Positions 32,226 to 44,080 of a stretch of 64,000 bases of DNA are shown here, piece by piece. The position numbers and the translations under genes are program-made. The DNA is from Lineolata rhizophorae (lineage: Eukaryota > Ascomycota > Dothideomycetes > Lineolatales > Lineolataceae). The first letter of the stretch is position 1. The number at the start of each line of letters is the position of its first letter. The notes under the pieces were generated by a model that saw only the letters and a program-made list of their open reading frames with translations, was not told where the DNA came from and ran no database searches. Where the stretch lies: contig MU001682.1 in NCBI GenBank assembly GCA_010093515.1, positions 317,997 to 381,996 of the forward strand, in the 5' to 3' direction.

Positions 32226-34092
32226 ATGTCCGCTGAGGAACGGAGGTCCACTCCAGAACCCGACAAGGCCATGGACTCGACGGCCGGCTCCCTGGCTGTC
32301 CCTGGCACGGGCTACAATACAGCAAGCGTCACGCCTTCCGACTTGAGTATCAATGAGGAGAAGGAGAAGATGGACGAAGCACGCCAAGCGGAACAGGAGC
32401 CGAAGCCTGAGGCAGACCAGGAGAACCAGGAGGAAGAGTATCCGAAGGCGCTAAAACTTATCGTGATATTGGTAGCTCTCGCTCTGAGCATATTTCTTGT
32501 CGCGCTGGACATGACAATTGTCGCCACCGCTATCCCCCGAATCACGGACGAGTTTCAGAGTCTGGACCAGGTCGGCTGGTACGGGTCCGCCTTCTTCTTG
32601 ACCATTGCGTCCTTCCAGTCCACGTGGGGAAAGGCGTACAAATATTTTCCCCTGAAGTGGGCCTACCTGCAAGCAATTTTCTGGTTCGAAGTCGGAAGTT
32701 TGATCTGCGGTGAGTCAATTGCTTCGCCGACGCGTGGAGGCTAGACTGACTGGTTTGTCTCTAGCGGTGGCCCAAGACAGCACCACACTCATCGTCGGCA
32801 GGGCCATCGCCGGTGCCGGTGGTGCCGGTCTCGCATCTGGAGCGTACACCATCATTGCCTTCTCCGCGCCTCCGAAGCAGACCGGCGCGCTCACGGGCCT
32901 ACTTGGTGCCGTTTACGCCGTTGCCAGCGTCATTGGCCCGCTCCTCGGCGGCGTCTTCACAGACAACCTTACTTGGCGTTGGTGGTAAGTGCTTGCGTCG
33001 AACGACTAATCTAGCGGCACCGGCTAACCGTGACGTCGATATAGTTTCTACATCAATCTGCCCATCGGCGGCCTCTCTGCCGCCATCATTCTTGCTTTAT
33101 TCCAAACTCCAAAGGCTGCTAAGCCAGTGCAAGCCACATGGAAGGAGAAGATTCTTCAAATGGACCCGGCCGGCACCTTCCTCCTCATGGCTGCTATCGT
33201 ATGCCTCATCCTCTCCCTTCAGTGGGGCGGCGTGACCAAGTCCTGGGGAGATGCGGAAGTCATCGGCACCCTCGTCGGCTTCGTTCTCATCCTAGCCGTG
33301 TTCGTCGGCGTCGAAATCTACCTAGATGAGCGTGCGCTCCTCGTGCCGCGGCTGCTCAAGAACAAGACAGTTGCCTTCCTCAACGTGTTCCAGTTCTTCA
33401 ACTCGGGCACATTTCTGCTGCTGCTCTACTACCTACCGATCTACTTCCAGGTCGTATCGGGCGTCTCCGCGGCGGACTCGGGAATCCGGAACCTTCCCTA
33501 CATTCTTGGCATCGCTCTGTTGACCATCGTGTCCGGCGGCGTCATCACCGTGACGGGACACTACATCCCGATGCTGGTCGTTGGCGCCGTCCTTGCCACC
33601 ATTGGTTCCGGTCTCATCTACACGCTCGACGCCGGTACTCCGTCGTCCGAATGGATCGGCTACCAGGCGCTGTCCGGCATCGGTATCGGCCTGGGAATAC
33701 AGGTTCCCATCATCGTCGGCCAGGCTGTCGTCGATGCGGTCGACGTGTCGTCCGCTACGGCCATCATTATCTTCTTCCAAACACTCTCCGGCGCGATTTT
33801 CGTCTCCGTGGGCCAGTCCCTGTTCGCGAACCAGTTGGTAGAGTCGATCCCGGAGAACGCGCCAGGCGTTAATCCCGGTCTCGTAGTCGCCACGGGAGCC
33901 ACAGAACTGCGCGACGTTTTCCCTTCGGATGTGCTTCCCGGCGTTATCCGGAGCTACATGGACGGTCTGAAGGATGCGTACGCCCTTGGCATCGCAATGG
34001 CCGGCGTCGCCGTTGTCACGAGCGTTGCCATGGTGTTCTTTGACCGGAGGAACCTTTCCGACCGGAAAGGTGCCATGCCCGCCGCGGTGTAA
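32226..34092 (+). CDS. MFS drug:H+ antiporter, DHA2 (14-TM) family
   Basis: 583 aa from exons 32226-32709, 32765-32984, 33045-34092. First 75 residues are acidic and disordered. The transporter starts at [20 protein letters not shown], with motif D1-type [17 protein letters not shown], motif A-type region, [20 protein letters not shown] (motif C-like), [13 protein letters not shown], and about 14 hydrophobic segments through [10 protein letters not shown]. Such pumps export toxins, azoles or self-made metabolites from the plasma membrane. No partner biosynthetic enzymes are adjacent except the BCAT-like gene 0.96 kb upstream, so a cluster role is not supported. Confidence 0.93.
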
Positions 34093-34757
34093 CTGGGGCG
34101 GCCGATCGGTAAATGGGGCACGGTGAAGCAGATCCAACGCGCGACAACCATGGGTGCGAGGAGAGCATTTTGCATATAGAGCGGCGCAGGGAGTTCGTCG
34201 GTATTGCAGGCAGGTCAATTTCATTTTTCGGGTTTCAATTGGGCCACTGCTTAGACTACGATGGGTTACCGGGCAACGAGATGTTCTTGGGCGCTGCAAG
34301 CAATTGCAGCATAATATGTACGGTGTAATTGAGCGGCAGAAACATTTGGGAGCAGGAGAGGAGAGGACGTGGAGGGGCCATGCCCCTTGGTAATCCTGTA
34401 TTGTTCGTCGCCCGCTTTCTTTGGCGACCTAGCAACTTTACTCATAATCGCATAGCACGCAGCATTAGACAAGAATAATACACGGTAATAAAATGCATAC
34501 CTTGAGAGGAGGAACAGTGTCCGGCTGCAGCAGGTTTCCCAAAACGCGTGGGCACGTGCCTGTCGGGGTTTCGGATTGGCCGACCCCGGTCACGGCCCTG
34601 GGGAGATGTACCCGAGCGCCGACTCTCATTACCAATCTCCGCGAGAGAAGCGGGCGTCGAGGCCGGCCCATAAAAGGGCGCCCCGTCTCGCCCGGCCATA
34701 CATATCGTCGCATACACATCGTGGCTCCATCGTTGCCCCAAGGTACGAGCGCTCGCA
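34093..34757. other. Intergenic
   Basis: 665 bp between the transporter and the GGCT-like gene; its right end is that gene's promoter. No gene seen. Confidence 0.5.
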
Positions 34758-35915
34758 ATGCAGCACCCGGAAGCCGTGGATGACGTGAGCACCCGATCGC
34801 TCCTGCGCGCGCGCGGCGCTGCCGCCCTGGGCGAGCTTGCGCGGCTGGCCCGATGCCGCGCCCGCGGCGCGCACCTCCCGCCGCCACCGCCGCTCCCGTT
34901 GCTCTCGCCCGCGCGCCTGGACCGGGCCCGCGCCGACGGGCCGGCCGCCAAGCCCGAGCCGACCGTGCTCTACCTGGCGTACGGCTCCAACCTGTGCTAC
35001 GAAACGTTCCAGGACCGGCGCGGCGTGCGCCCGCTCGCCCAGGTCAACGTGCAGGTGCCCGAGCTGCGCCTCACTTTCGACCTGCCCGGCATCCCGTACA
35101 CAGAGCCGTGCTTCGCCAACACGGCGCGGCGCCGGGCCGACGGCGGCGACAACAGCGACGGCGGCGACGACGGCGGCAAGGAGAAGGAGAAGGAGAAGGG
35201 GGAGCGCCGCTGGACCAAGGGCCTCGTCGGCGTCGTCTACGAAGTCACGAGCGAAGACTACGCCCACATCATCGCGACCGAGGGCGGCGGATCCGCCTAC
35301 CACGATGTCCTCGTCGACTGCTACCCGCTGGAGCATGGCCGGGACACGGTGCCCCGCACGCACCCCGACGTCCCCCCCTTCAAGGCCCACACCCTCTTCG
35401 CGCCTCGCCAGGACCCCGACGACCCGTCGTCCGGTAGTGGCGGCCGCCTCTCCCGCCCGGACCCGTCCTACGCCCAGCCCTCGGCGCGCTACCTCAAGCT
35501 CATCACCGACGGCGCTGACGAGTGCAGCCTGCCGGCCGAGTACCGCGAGTACCTGGGCGCCCTCCGCCCCTACACCATCACGACGCAGAAGCAGAGGCTC
35601 GGCGCCTTCATATTCCTGAGCCTCTGGGGGCCGTTCATCGCCCTCGTCTTCGCGCTGCAGGAGGCGTTCAAGGACTCCGACGGCCGGAGTCCGGACTGGC
35701 TGGTCCAACTGAGCGGGGCCATCTTCGCGGCCGTCTGGTCCAGTTACGACACCTTCTTCCACGACGTCTTCGGCGATGGCGAGAGGACCATGGACGAGCA
35801 TGATCAGAGCGACCGTGACGTTTGCGCACGTCGCGGGCCGGCGAGGCGGTGGCAGTTTTGGCGAACGGCCGAAGCAGAATCTGACGAGGAACATGCCGGT
35901 CTCCTCAAGATCTAA
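34758..35915 (+). CDS. GGCT-like protein with hydrophobic C-terminus
   Basis: 385 aa, single exon. The cyclotransferase fold is shown by TVLYLAYGSNLCYETFQDRRG (substrate loop YGSN), LTFDLPGIPYTEPCFANTA, and GLVGVVYEVTSEDYAHIIATEGG with the likely general-base Glu, then YHDVLVDCYPL. Gamma-glutamylcyclotransferases release 5-oxoproline from gamma-glutamyl amino acids in glutathione turnover. A Lys/Glu run (KEKEKEK) sits in an insert, and the C-terminal part has a hydrophobic segment (LGAFIFLSLWGPFIALVFAL) plus VQLSGAIFAAVWSSYDTFF, suggesting membrane attachment, which the classical enzyme lacks. Activity is inferred. Confidence 0.85.
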   Translation: MQHPEAVDDVSTRSLLRARGAAALGELARLARCRARGAHLPPPPPLPLLSPARLDRARADGPAAKPEPTVLYLAYGSNLCYETFQDRRGVRPLAQVNVQVPELRLTFDLPGIPYTEPCFANTARRRADGGDNSDGGDDGGKEKEKEKGERRWTKGLVGVVYEVTSEDYAHIIATEGGGSAYHDVLVDCYPLEHGRDTVPRTHPDVPPFKAHTLFAPRQDPDDPSSGSGGRLSRPDPSYAQPSARYLKLITDGADECSLPAEYREYLGALRPYTITTQKQRLGAFIFLSLWGPFIALVFALQEAFKDSDGRSPDWLVQLSGAIFAAVWSSYDTFFHDVFGDGERTMDEHDQSDRDVCARRGPARRWQFWRTAEAESDEEHAGLLKI

Positions 35916-36220
35916 TCTCCTGTCGCGCTTATATGTATGTATATTCTCGACGACGCCGAAGCGCCATAGGGATGTCGTTATCTATGCATGTGAAATGAGA
36001 CGAGTTACTCCACGTCGGGGTGCTCCTGTCGAGACGGCCACACATGCCGTCGTCAAGCTCCTCCAAATCGACGTTCCTATCGTACAGCACTTCCCCATTC
36101 AGCCCAACATGCTGCCCAGTGCTCTAAACTGCTCCGCAACATCCTCGTGCACGTGATATGGTCCAGCACGTAGAAATGGTAATTTTGCTTCCACGCACAA
36201 GCCGTACACAAGCCCAGACC
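35916..36220. other. Intergenic, convergent 3' ends
   Basis: 305 bp between the GGCT-like and CYC3 stops; CACGTGA at 36150-36156. No gene seen. Confidence 0.45.
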
Positions 36221-37147
36221 TTAGAGTCCAACAAGCCGCTCCATGCGCATCCTCCAGCCCTCCCACGAATTCAACTTTGGTCGCACGTCGAGGTAGAAGT
36301 TCAAACTCTTGCCGGGCCTCCGTTCGTCCCGCCCCGAATAAAAGTCGATGACATATTCGACACGCTTTCCGCAACGATCGACGACCCAGTCGTGGCGGTC
36401 AAAGGGTGGCTGGTATCCGAGCAAGGTGTTGAGACGCGCCTTGGGCGTCAGCGCCGTTGACGTTCCACTGAAAGAGTGGAGCTTTGGACCGCCGCACCTG
36501 CCCCAACCAACAGCGTAGAAGAGTTAGAACGTGTACACTCTTGGGACGGGGCAAGGTCGCGAAGCGATGTGCGCAACGTACTTTTCCGAGCCCCGGCCTT
36601 CCTCCCACTGCTTGATCTCCTTCCACGCCCGTTCGTTGACGGCGTTGTGAATGGGCACGATGGTGCGCATGTCCTCGGCCCGCGCCTCGTAGTTCTTGCG
36701 GCGCATAGCCTCGAAGAACATATGCTCCGAGGGGTATATCCAATTACCCGTGCGAGTATCACGGCCCGTTTCCCGCTCCGCGTTTGCCGCCGCTTCCGCC
36801 GCCGCTGCCGCCGCCGACGCTGCCTCCGCCGACGCTGCCTCTGAAGGGCTTGTCCGCGGAATCGAAGATACTTCGCGGTCAGTACCTAGCCTGCCATCGC
36901 GGGAGAGCTTTTGTGACGGAGAAGGCGATAGGGCCGGGGGGGAGGTCCGCAGATCGATCTTCGACGAGTCGCAACCCTCAGCGGCGGCCGATGGAGAAGG
37001 AAGCGGAGAGCTTTGCAAATGTAATTGCCGCTGCTGCTTGGCATTCTCCAACCAGGCCTCGCGCGCCTTGTGATCGACGGGGCAGCCGGCCTGTTGCTGC
37101 TGTGATTGCGACGGTTGGGCTTGCGGTCGCGATTCTGTGGCGCCCAT
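36221..37147 (-). CDS. CYC3: Cytochrome c heme lyase (holocytochrome c synthase)
   Basis: 280 aa from exons 37147-36582 and 36497-36221. Attaches heme to apocytochrome c in the mitochondrial intermembrane space. The heme-regulatory CPV motif is in QQAGCPVDHK near the N-terminus. Signature blocks: REVSSIPRTSPS-type, GNWIYPSEHMFFEAMRRK, VPIHNAVNERAWKEIKQWE, KCGGPKLHSFSGTSTALTPKAR, LGYQPPFDRHDWVVDRCG, and FYLDVRPKLNSWEG. The lysine codon is split by the intron. Between the CPV and the lyase core is an Ala/Glu-rich stretch (AASAEAASAAAAAAEAAAN) that makes this protein a little long. No N-terminal presequence, as expected. Confidence 0.95.
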
Positions 37148-37463
37148 CTCGAGTGAAATCCACGGAAGGACAAAATGCCAAGATACGAAGGGGGCGAAGA
37201 GAGGATTCACAGGGGCATGATTGCAGTTGTGTGTAGAATACTATACGTACGGTGTAGAGATCGTCGAGAGAGAACGACCTGCAGGCGGGTCCCGAGCCCA
37301 GGCTGGTTGGCTACATACACGCGCGAGCACGTGACTCCACAAGATCAAAATCCCATTGCGCCGGGCGCGCCCGACCAAGCCAAAAGTAAAGATTCGCTCT
37401 AAATAGCAGCGGCGGGAAGGTTTAAAACATGAGCGTAGATCCTATTAGCAAAAGAGTAATTCT
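37148..37463. other. Upstream region of CYC3
   Basis: 316 bp; CACGTGAC at 37328-37335, about 180 bp upstream of the CYC3 start. The tRNA's terminator T-run is at the right end. Confidence 0.45.
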
Positions 37464-37535
37464 TGCCCCCTAACGGGATCGAACCGTTGACCGCCGCATT
37501 ACAAGTGCGACGCTCTACCACTGAGCTAAAAGGGC
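37464..37535 (-). tRNA. tRNA-Thr (anticodon TGT), intronless
   Basis: 72 nt on the minus strand. Acceptor GCCCTTT pairs with AGGGGGC allowing G-T pairs; D arm GCTCAGTGGTAGAGC; anticodon stem TCGCA/TGCGG with loop CTTGTAA, giving anticodon TGT; T loop TTCGATC; discriminator A. The B box lies at 37476-37485. Downstream TTTT (complement of 37450-37453) is the polymerase III terminator. Confidence 0.97.
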
Positions 37536-37865
37536 GAATCAGACAAAAGTCAGCAGTATTTTTAATATAATGCTAACTTCTTCTTTTCTGATTCACTAAC
37601 GTATTTCCTCATCAGTCCATAGCGCTTTTCTCCGCCTGTCCTAGGCCTTTCAGAGTGAACATGCACAGAACCATATACCCTCTGGTCTAGATCGGACGCA
37701 ACTAAAGGTTAGAAATCCAGCGCCTTTCACAGTGCCAACTTCATCACCGCATACCAATGCTACCGTCATTGTCTATCGAAGTATCGTACAAAACAAAAAC
37801 AGCCCGCAATGCAACCCGACCACTACCGTCGATATGCGTGCACAATTGCCCGATTGGAACTGATA
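37536..37865. other. Intergenic, tRNA upstream side
   Basis: 330 bp, AT-rich, between the tRNA and the Yip1-family stop. Nothing distinct seen. Confidence 0.5.
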
Positions 37866-39031
37866 TTACATCCCAAACAACATTCTCGCGAACTTGATCC
37901 TGTCCTCGTCATCGGTGTCGTCGTCATCCGGCGACTCCTTTGCCGCCGGGCTGCCGTGCCTAAGAGACAGTCAACCCTAACAACATTACTTATAGCTTCA
38001 AAGGGTACTTACGCAAAGAAAAGGATTTTAATGGCAATAGCGAGACCCGCGTGCAGGGCAACCACCACGATCAGGAGGATTTTGGAGGTTCGCACATCGG
38101 TTGCACTCAGAACTGGATACAAGTTCCTGAACAGGAAGAGCGCCGAAACGGCGAACCCAACAGCGACGAAGACATAGTTGAGAGCTATGAAGGCAAATGT
38201 CAAACCTATGTGGGACACATGGCGGAGCACTGTTGCGGTAGATCAACTCACCAGAGATTCGCGACCACGAGATGAGTGCGACTGGGATCCAGATGAGATT
38301 CGAATAGCCGTACAGGGCCCAGCATTCGACAAGGTTGGCAGATTCACTGCCGAACCACTTGAGCGTGCCCCATAGTCCGACTGGGATGAGTCCTGGAAAG
38401 CATTAGCGCTGCACAATGGCGGCGTCAAGAATCCGCTGGCCTCACCAGTATACCCGTAGATGAGCCCTGCCGCACCGCTCAACAGCTTGAAGTTGTACGC
38501 GAAGTGCTCCTTGCCCTGGTGCGCCAGATACTGGCTAATCGTGCCTGTCAGGAAGAGGATGATGACGACAGTGGTAGCGATCCAAAAAGGGCCATATAGG
38601 TCCGGATTCCCCTCGAGCACATCGAGGAAGTTGGCGCGCGGGAAGACGGCGGCGCCGCAGCGTCGGATCACCTCGTTGGTGTCTACGTCAAAAAACTGGG
38701 CATAAAATGACAGGTTCCATAGGAAGTGCTTTGAAGACGCGGGACCGCGTGAGGACGAGGTGCCGCCTAGAAAGGAGCCGGACTGATCCGGGGGGATCTT
38801 GCCACGTCCTTGGGGATTCTCGAAATCTAGCACTGCGTCAGAAACAGCATCCGGCAGACGGGAGAATGTGCGTGGCAGCGCGCACTTGACGAGTGGAACT
38901 CGAGGTCTTCCTGAAGGTCAGTATGGCCGAGGTCACCCTGCTACGGGTTAGAAGCTTCGTTGCAGGCAGATGCGGCCTCCACGCACCTCGGTGTCGACGT
39001 CGACGACAACATCGTAGCCACGACTCGCCAT
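37866..39031 (-). CDS. Yip1-domain Golgi membrane protein (YIPF1/2-like)
   Basis: 296 aa in six exons read 39031-38987, 38937-38886, 38832-38446, 38392-38252, 38184-38013, 37959-37866. YIPF1/2 proteins span the Golgi membrane five times and bind Rab GTPases through the N-terminal cytosolic part. Visible: FYAQFFDVDTNEVIRRCGAAV, GNPDLYGPFWIATTVVIILFL (the DLYGPFW Yip1 signature), FKLLSGAAGLIYGYTGLIPVGLW, SNLIWIPVALISWS, VFVAVGFAVSALFLFRNLYP and LIVVVALHAGLAIAIKI. The acidic end is DDDDTDDED. An apparent 22-bp gap after the WSRIS codons is rejected as an intron; the in-frame 67-bp intron to LNYVFVAV is used instead. Confidence 0.9.
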
Positions 39032-39264
39032 AGCGGACGGGCGGGGGCTTGTAGGTAGCGTTGGATGCGGGACAGAGCTGCGCGGTACGAAGACAGGAAA
39101 AGCAGACAAAGGGCGTGGGGAGAGACCGGACAATGAGAGGTTGGGGAAGCTCAAGCGCGGCGTGTCGTGTCCTCGGCTAGGACAAACAGCACAAACACGG
39201 CCATCGGGGCCTCGGTCCTTGGCCCTGCAAACCCCGACTATCTTTTCCCTTCCTTCGTTCCTAA

Positions 39265-40512
<1,248 letters not shown>

Positions 40513-41592
40513 GCGGGAATGGGTGGATAGGGAAGCGGCGCTAACAGCATTGGCCAGCAGGCGCCCTGCCCGAATCCGTATATGTGGCATCTTAAAGAAG
40601 TGGCATAGCACGCCGTACAGCGTGTATGTGTGTATGTACGGCGGGACCCCGCCCAGTACAATCTGTCCGGTACAACAATTTTCCGCGTTTGGGCCATCTT
40701 ACATGCACATCTGAATACCACGATACTGCCTACGGATACCCCCGAAATTTGTATCTAAGTCAACGATCATCCACATAGAGTAGCATTCCTAGCATTCGTT
40801 ATACCAATCCGTCGTTAAACAAAAGAAAATTAACGGGGTTGCAAGTGAAGGGTATTTTAACAGCGCACACAGTACGGAGTACGCCTCCTACAAAACGAGG
40901 CCCCATGGCGTGCACGACCGGAAGCGCCGTCGGAGCCGCGGAAAGCCTCAGTAGACCCGACGTCGCCTCGGAGACAAGGCTTCTATTGAATTTGAAGGCC
41001 AATTGGCCAGCCAACGGTCAAGTTGGCTGTTTCTGACAAGTGGTAGAAACAAACGAGTCTTGCTGCAGTATCCGAGGGAGTTCCTGGCTAGGGAAGGCAC
41101 AGCTCTACACAAAACAAGGAGCTCAAGGCAGCGCCATTTGAGTAGCAACCCCGACGTCTACAGAGCGGATTTCAGCAACAGGTATTCCGATCGGTCAAAG
41201 GCCGCAAAACTACTTCAACCTCACTCGAAAGCAAACACTAAGTGGGTGGGTGATTACGTCAGAAACCCGCAGCATAGCGATTACCCCTGTTACGGCGAGG
41301 AGGAGGAACACTCCCACAATTGCCTTGGGCGGGGTCGCACTGCTCGCCGCAGATGGTCCCGAAGCGCAAAAGAAAGGCCACACGCGGCGGCTCGATTCGT
41401 GAGGCCCCACACTCGCCTGAACGGCTCGAACGGAAATGGATGGGGTGACGCGGGCGCGGCAGCAGGTTTTAGCATCTTGCCCCAAGCGCCATGTCCCGGC
41501 ACCTTTAATTTCTTCCGCGCCGACATCAACAACCTCAATCGGCCACCCCCGCCGGCCGTTGACCTGCGTCCGCCCACGCGACCGCTAGTATC
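40513..41592. other. Intergenic, upstream of ERG4
   Basis: 1.08 kb. A 197-codon open frame (41003-41596) has no protein-like domains and ends inside the ERG4 start region, so I leave it out. tacggagtacg at about 40868. No gene. Confidence 0.5.
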
Positions 41593-43352
41593 ATGACCGT
41601 GACGCGCTCGCAGACGGGCAACACGCCCCGGTACGTCGGCCGCGCCGGCCCAATTGCTCTGCGAAGCTGACCTCCTTCTGCGACCAGAAAACCGCCCCCT
41701 GTACCGGGCTTCGTGGAGACGCCCGGCGCGCGCAGACGGGCCAGCCGCAAGACGCCCGCCTCGGACCGTCAGGGCGACTCAGACGAAGCCGCCGGGTACG
41801 CGGCGATTCCCAACGGCCACACTGCTAATGGCTACGCTGCTAATGGCTACGCTGCCAACGGCCACTCTGCCAAAGGCCACGTCGCCAACGGCCATGCCGC
41901 TAACGGCCGCGCCACGACGGGCGACCCGCGCGTTAACGACAGCGAGGAGTTCGAATTTGGCGGGTCGGGCGGTGCGCTCGCCATGATGATCGGCTTCCCG
42001 CTGCTCATGTACTACATGTGGATCGGGGCGACCTACTACGACGGCCACCTGCCGCTGCCGGCGCGCGGCCAGTCCTGGGGCGCGTTCCTCGGCGACATGG
42101 TAGGCCTCGTGCGCCGCGGTGCATTCCCCGGCCTGCGGGCGTGGGCCATCTACTGGACCTTCTTCGTCTTCGAGGCGCTCTGCTACCTCCTCATGCCGGG
42201 CGTGTGGACGAAGGGCAAGCCGCTGCCGCACCTAGGCGGCCGCCAGCTCGACTACTACTGCTCGGGCGTGTGGTCCTTCTACGTCACCATCGCGCTGGCG
42301 CTCGCGCTGCACGCCTCGGGCGCCTTCCGCCTATACACCCTCGTCGACGAGTTTGGCCCCATCATGAGCGTTGCCATCGCCTCGGGCTTCCTCGTCTCGT
42401 TCACGGCCTACTTCAGCGCCCTGTGGCGCGGCGCCCAGCACCGCATGACGGGCCGTCCCATCTATGACTTCTTCATGGGCGCCGAGCTCAACCCACGCAT
42501 GTTCGGCCTGCTCGACTTCAAGATGTTCTTCGAGGTGCGGCTGCCATGGTACATATTGCTGCTGCTGTCGATGGGCACGGCTGCCCGGCAGTACGAGCAG
42601 TACGGCGCCGTGTCGCCCGAGGTGGGCTTCTTGCTCATGGCGCACTTCCTCTACGCCAATGCCTGCTCTAAGGGCGAGCAGCTCATCTGCTCCACCTGGG
42701 ACATGTACTACGAGAAGTGGGGCTTCATGCTCATCTTCTGGAACCTGGCCGGCGTGCCGCTGAGCTACTGCCACTGCACTCTCTACCTCGCCAACCACCA
42801 CCCGGACGAATACCGCTGGAACCGCTACGCGCTCAGCGCTCTATACGTGTCGTACCTCTTCGTCTACTGGGTCTGGGACACGTGCAACAGCCAGAAGAAC
42901 AGCTTCCGCGCCCAGGAGCGCGGCTACTACGCCCCGCGCGCCACCTTTCCCCAGCTGCCGTACCGCGTCGTCGAGAACCCCCGCAAAATCCCCACCTCCA
43001 CAGGCGACTCGCTGCTCTGCGACGGCTGGTACGGCTATGCGCGTAAGGTTCACTACGCTTGCGATGCCTACTTCGCTCTTTGCTGGGCCCTCATCACGGG
43101 TTTCGACTCGCCCTTCCCGTGGTTCTACCCCGTCTTCTTCGTCGTCATGATCTCCCACCGCTGCGCCCGCGATATCCAGCGGTGCAGGGAGAGGTACGGC
43201 GAAGCGTGGGAGGAATACACGAGGCGGGTTCCGTATCTTTTCATCCCCGTAAGTCCACTCGCACAGCGCTCGAGGCCGCTCGTGGTTCAGCCCGAGTGCT
43301 ATTGTAGTACGTCGCGGTTTGCTAACCGTGCTGACCACAGTACATTTTTTGA
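41593..43352 (+). CDS. ERG4: Delta(24(24(1)))-sterol reductase (ergosterol synthesis)
   Basis: 536 aa from exons 41593-41630, 41688-43248, 43341-43352. Last enzyme of ergosterol biosynthesis, in the ER membrane. Many hydrophobic segments and the sterol-reductase signatures: [72 protein letters not shown], and [18 protein letters not shown]. The protein ends VPYLFIPYIF; its final exon codes for YIF plus the stop only. Residues near 54-90 are seven 5-residue NG(H/Y)xA repeats before the membrane part (separate entry). Confidence 0.96.
41812..41916 (+). repeat. 15-bp coding repeats, seven units, in ERG4
   Basis: Seven 15-nt units, each aay ggc/cac-type codons giving [35 protein letters not shown]. 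They keep the reading frame in the cytosolic N-terminus. Confidence 0.85.
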
Positions 43353-44080
43353 GGCGAGGCGCTCATCGCTTTCAAGACGGATTCCTCTTGGCAACGTCCT
43401 TAGGGAGCGCCTATACTCCTTGATTCTAATGTCTAAATCCGCACACGTCAACGCGGTGCACCTCGATTTCTTTCAAAATCTTCTCCGTGGCCACGGGCCA
43501 AGGATATATATGTATATGTTGTAGCCTCGCATCATGCACGTTATGGCGCGCCCCACTCGGCCGGCGAGCTCGCCGACCGCGACGAGTGCCTGTGGCTTCT
43601 ACCGAGCTGCGGGCATAGCCTCCACGCGTCGTACACCTACCCGCATAGCGATGTCATTGTAGCCGTAATCGAGAATGGAAGGGCAGGGTCGTCGTCCGTC
43701 CATCTAAATATATAATAGTCTAAGTCGTTTCTCCAACATGATAAGGATCTCGTGATCCTCTATCCCCGTCCGCAACAGCTCCCTATGGACACAACGCCAA
43801 CCAATGCAATGCCAATGAACCAACCCAACGCCCGACATGATCGTGGGTTGCGAGTTGCGATCTAGAGTCCATGAAGTAGACCAAACAAATGAAAAACGAG
43901 AAGAAGGAAAAATGGTGGGAAGTGGGGAGATGAAAGGGCAGTCTTTAGCAACATGCCGTGACGCCCCGCGCGAGCTGGTTGAGCAGCCGAGTCAGCCGAA
44001 GCCAGCCTAATCGGGACGACAGGCGGCGGTGCGGCAGAAGCAAAGGCCAAAAGCTCGCCGTCCCTCACGCCCTCACGCCC
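43353..44080. other. Intergenic, convergent 3' ends
   Basis: 728 bp between the ERG4 and CDK8 stops. A (TA)n-like tract lies near 43504-43520. No gene seen. Confidence 0.5.

Noticed and set aside
29877-34092. Aminotransferase plus DHA2 transporter as a biosynthetic cluster
   Set aside because: Nearly 1 kb apart, no other biosynthetic gene, and neighbours are housekeeping.
34629-35894. 421-codon open frame on the minus strand over the GGCT-like gene
   Set aside because: Composition is a GC-driven mirror of the sense gene; no domain, and the sense frame has clear family motifs.
38229-38251. A 22-bp gap in the Yip1-family gene as an intron
   Set aside because: Too short for fungal splicing; the in-frame 67-bp intron 38251-38185 with GTGAGT and CATAG fits the family sequence.
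41003-41596. 197-codon plus-strand frame before ERG4
   Set aside because: No protein-like regularity and overlaps the ERG4 start; probably chance.
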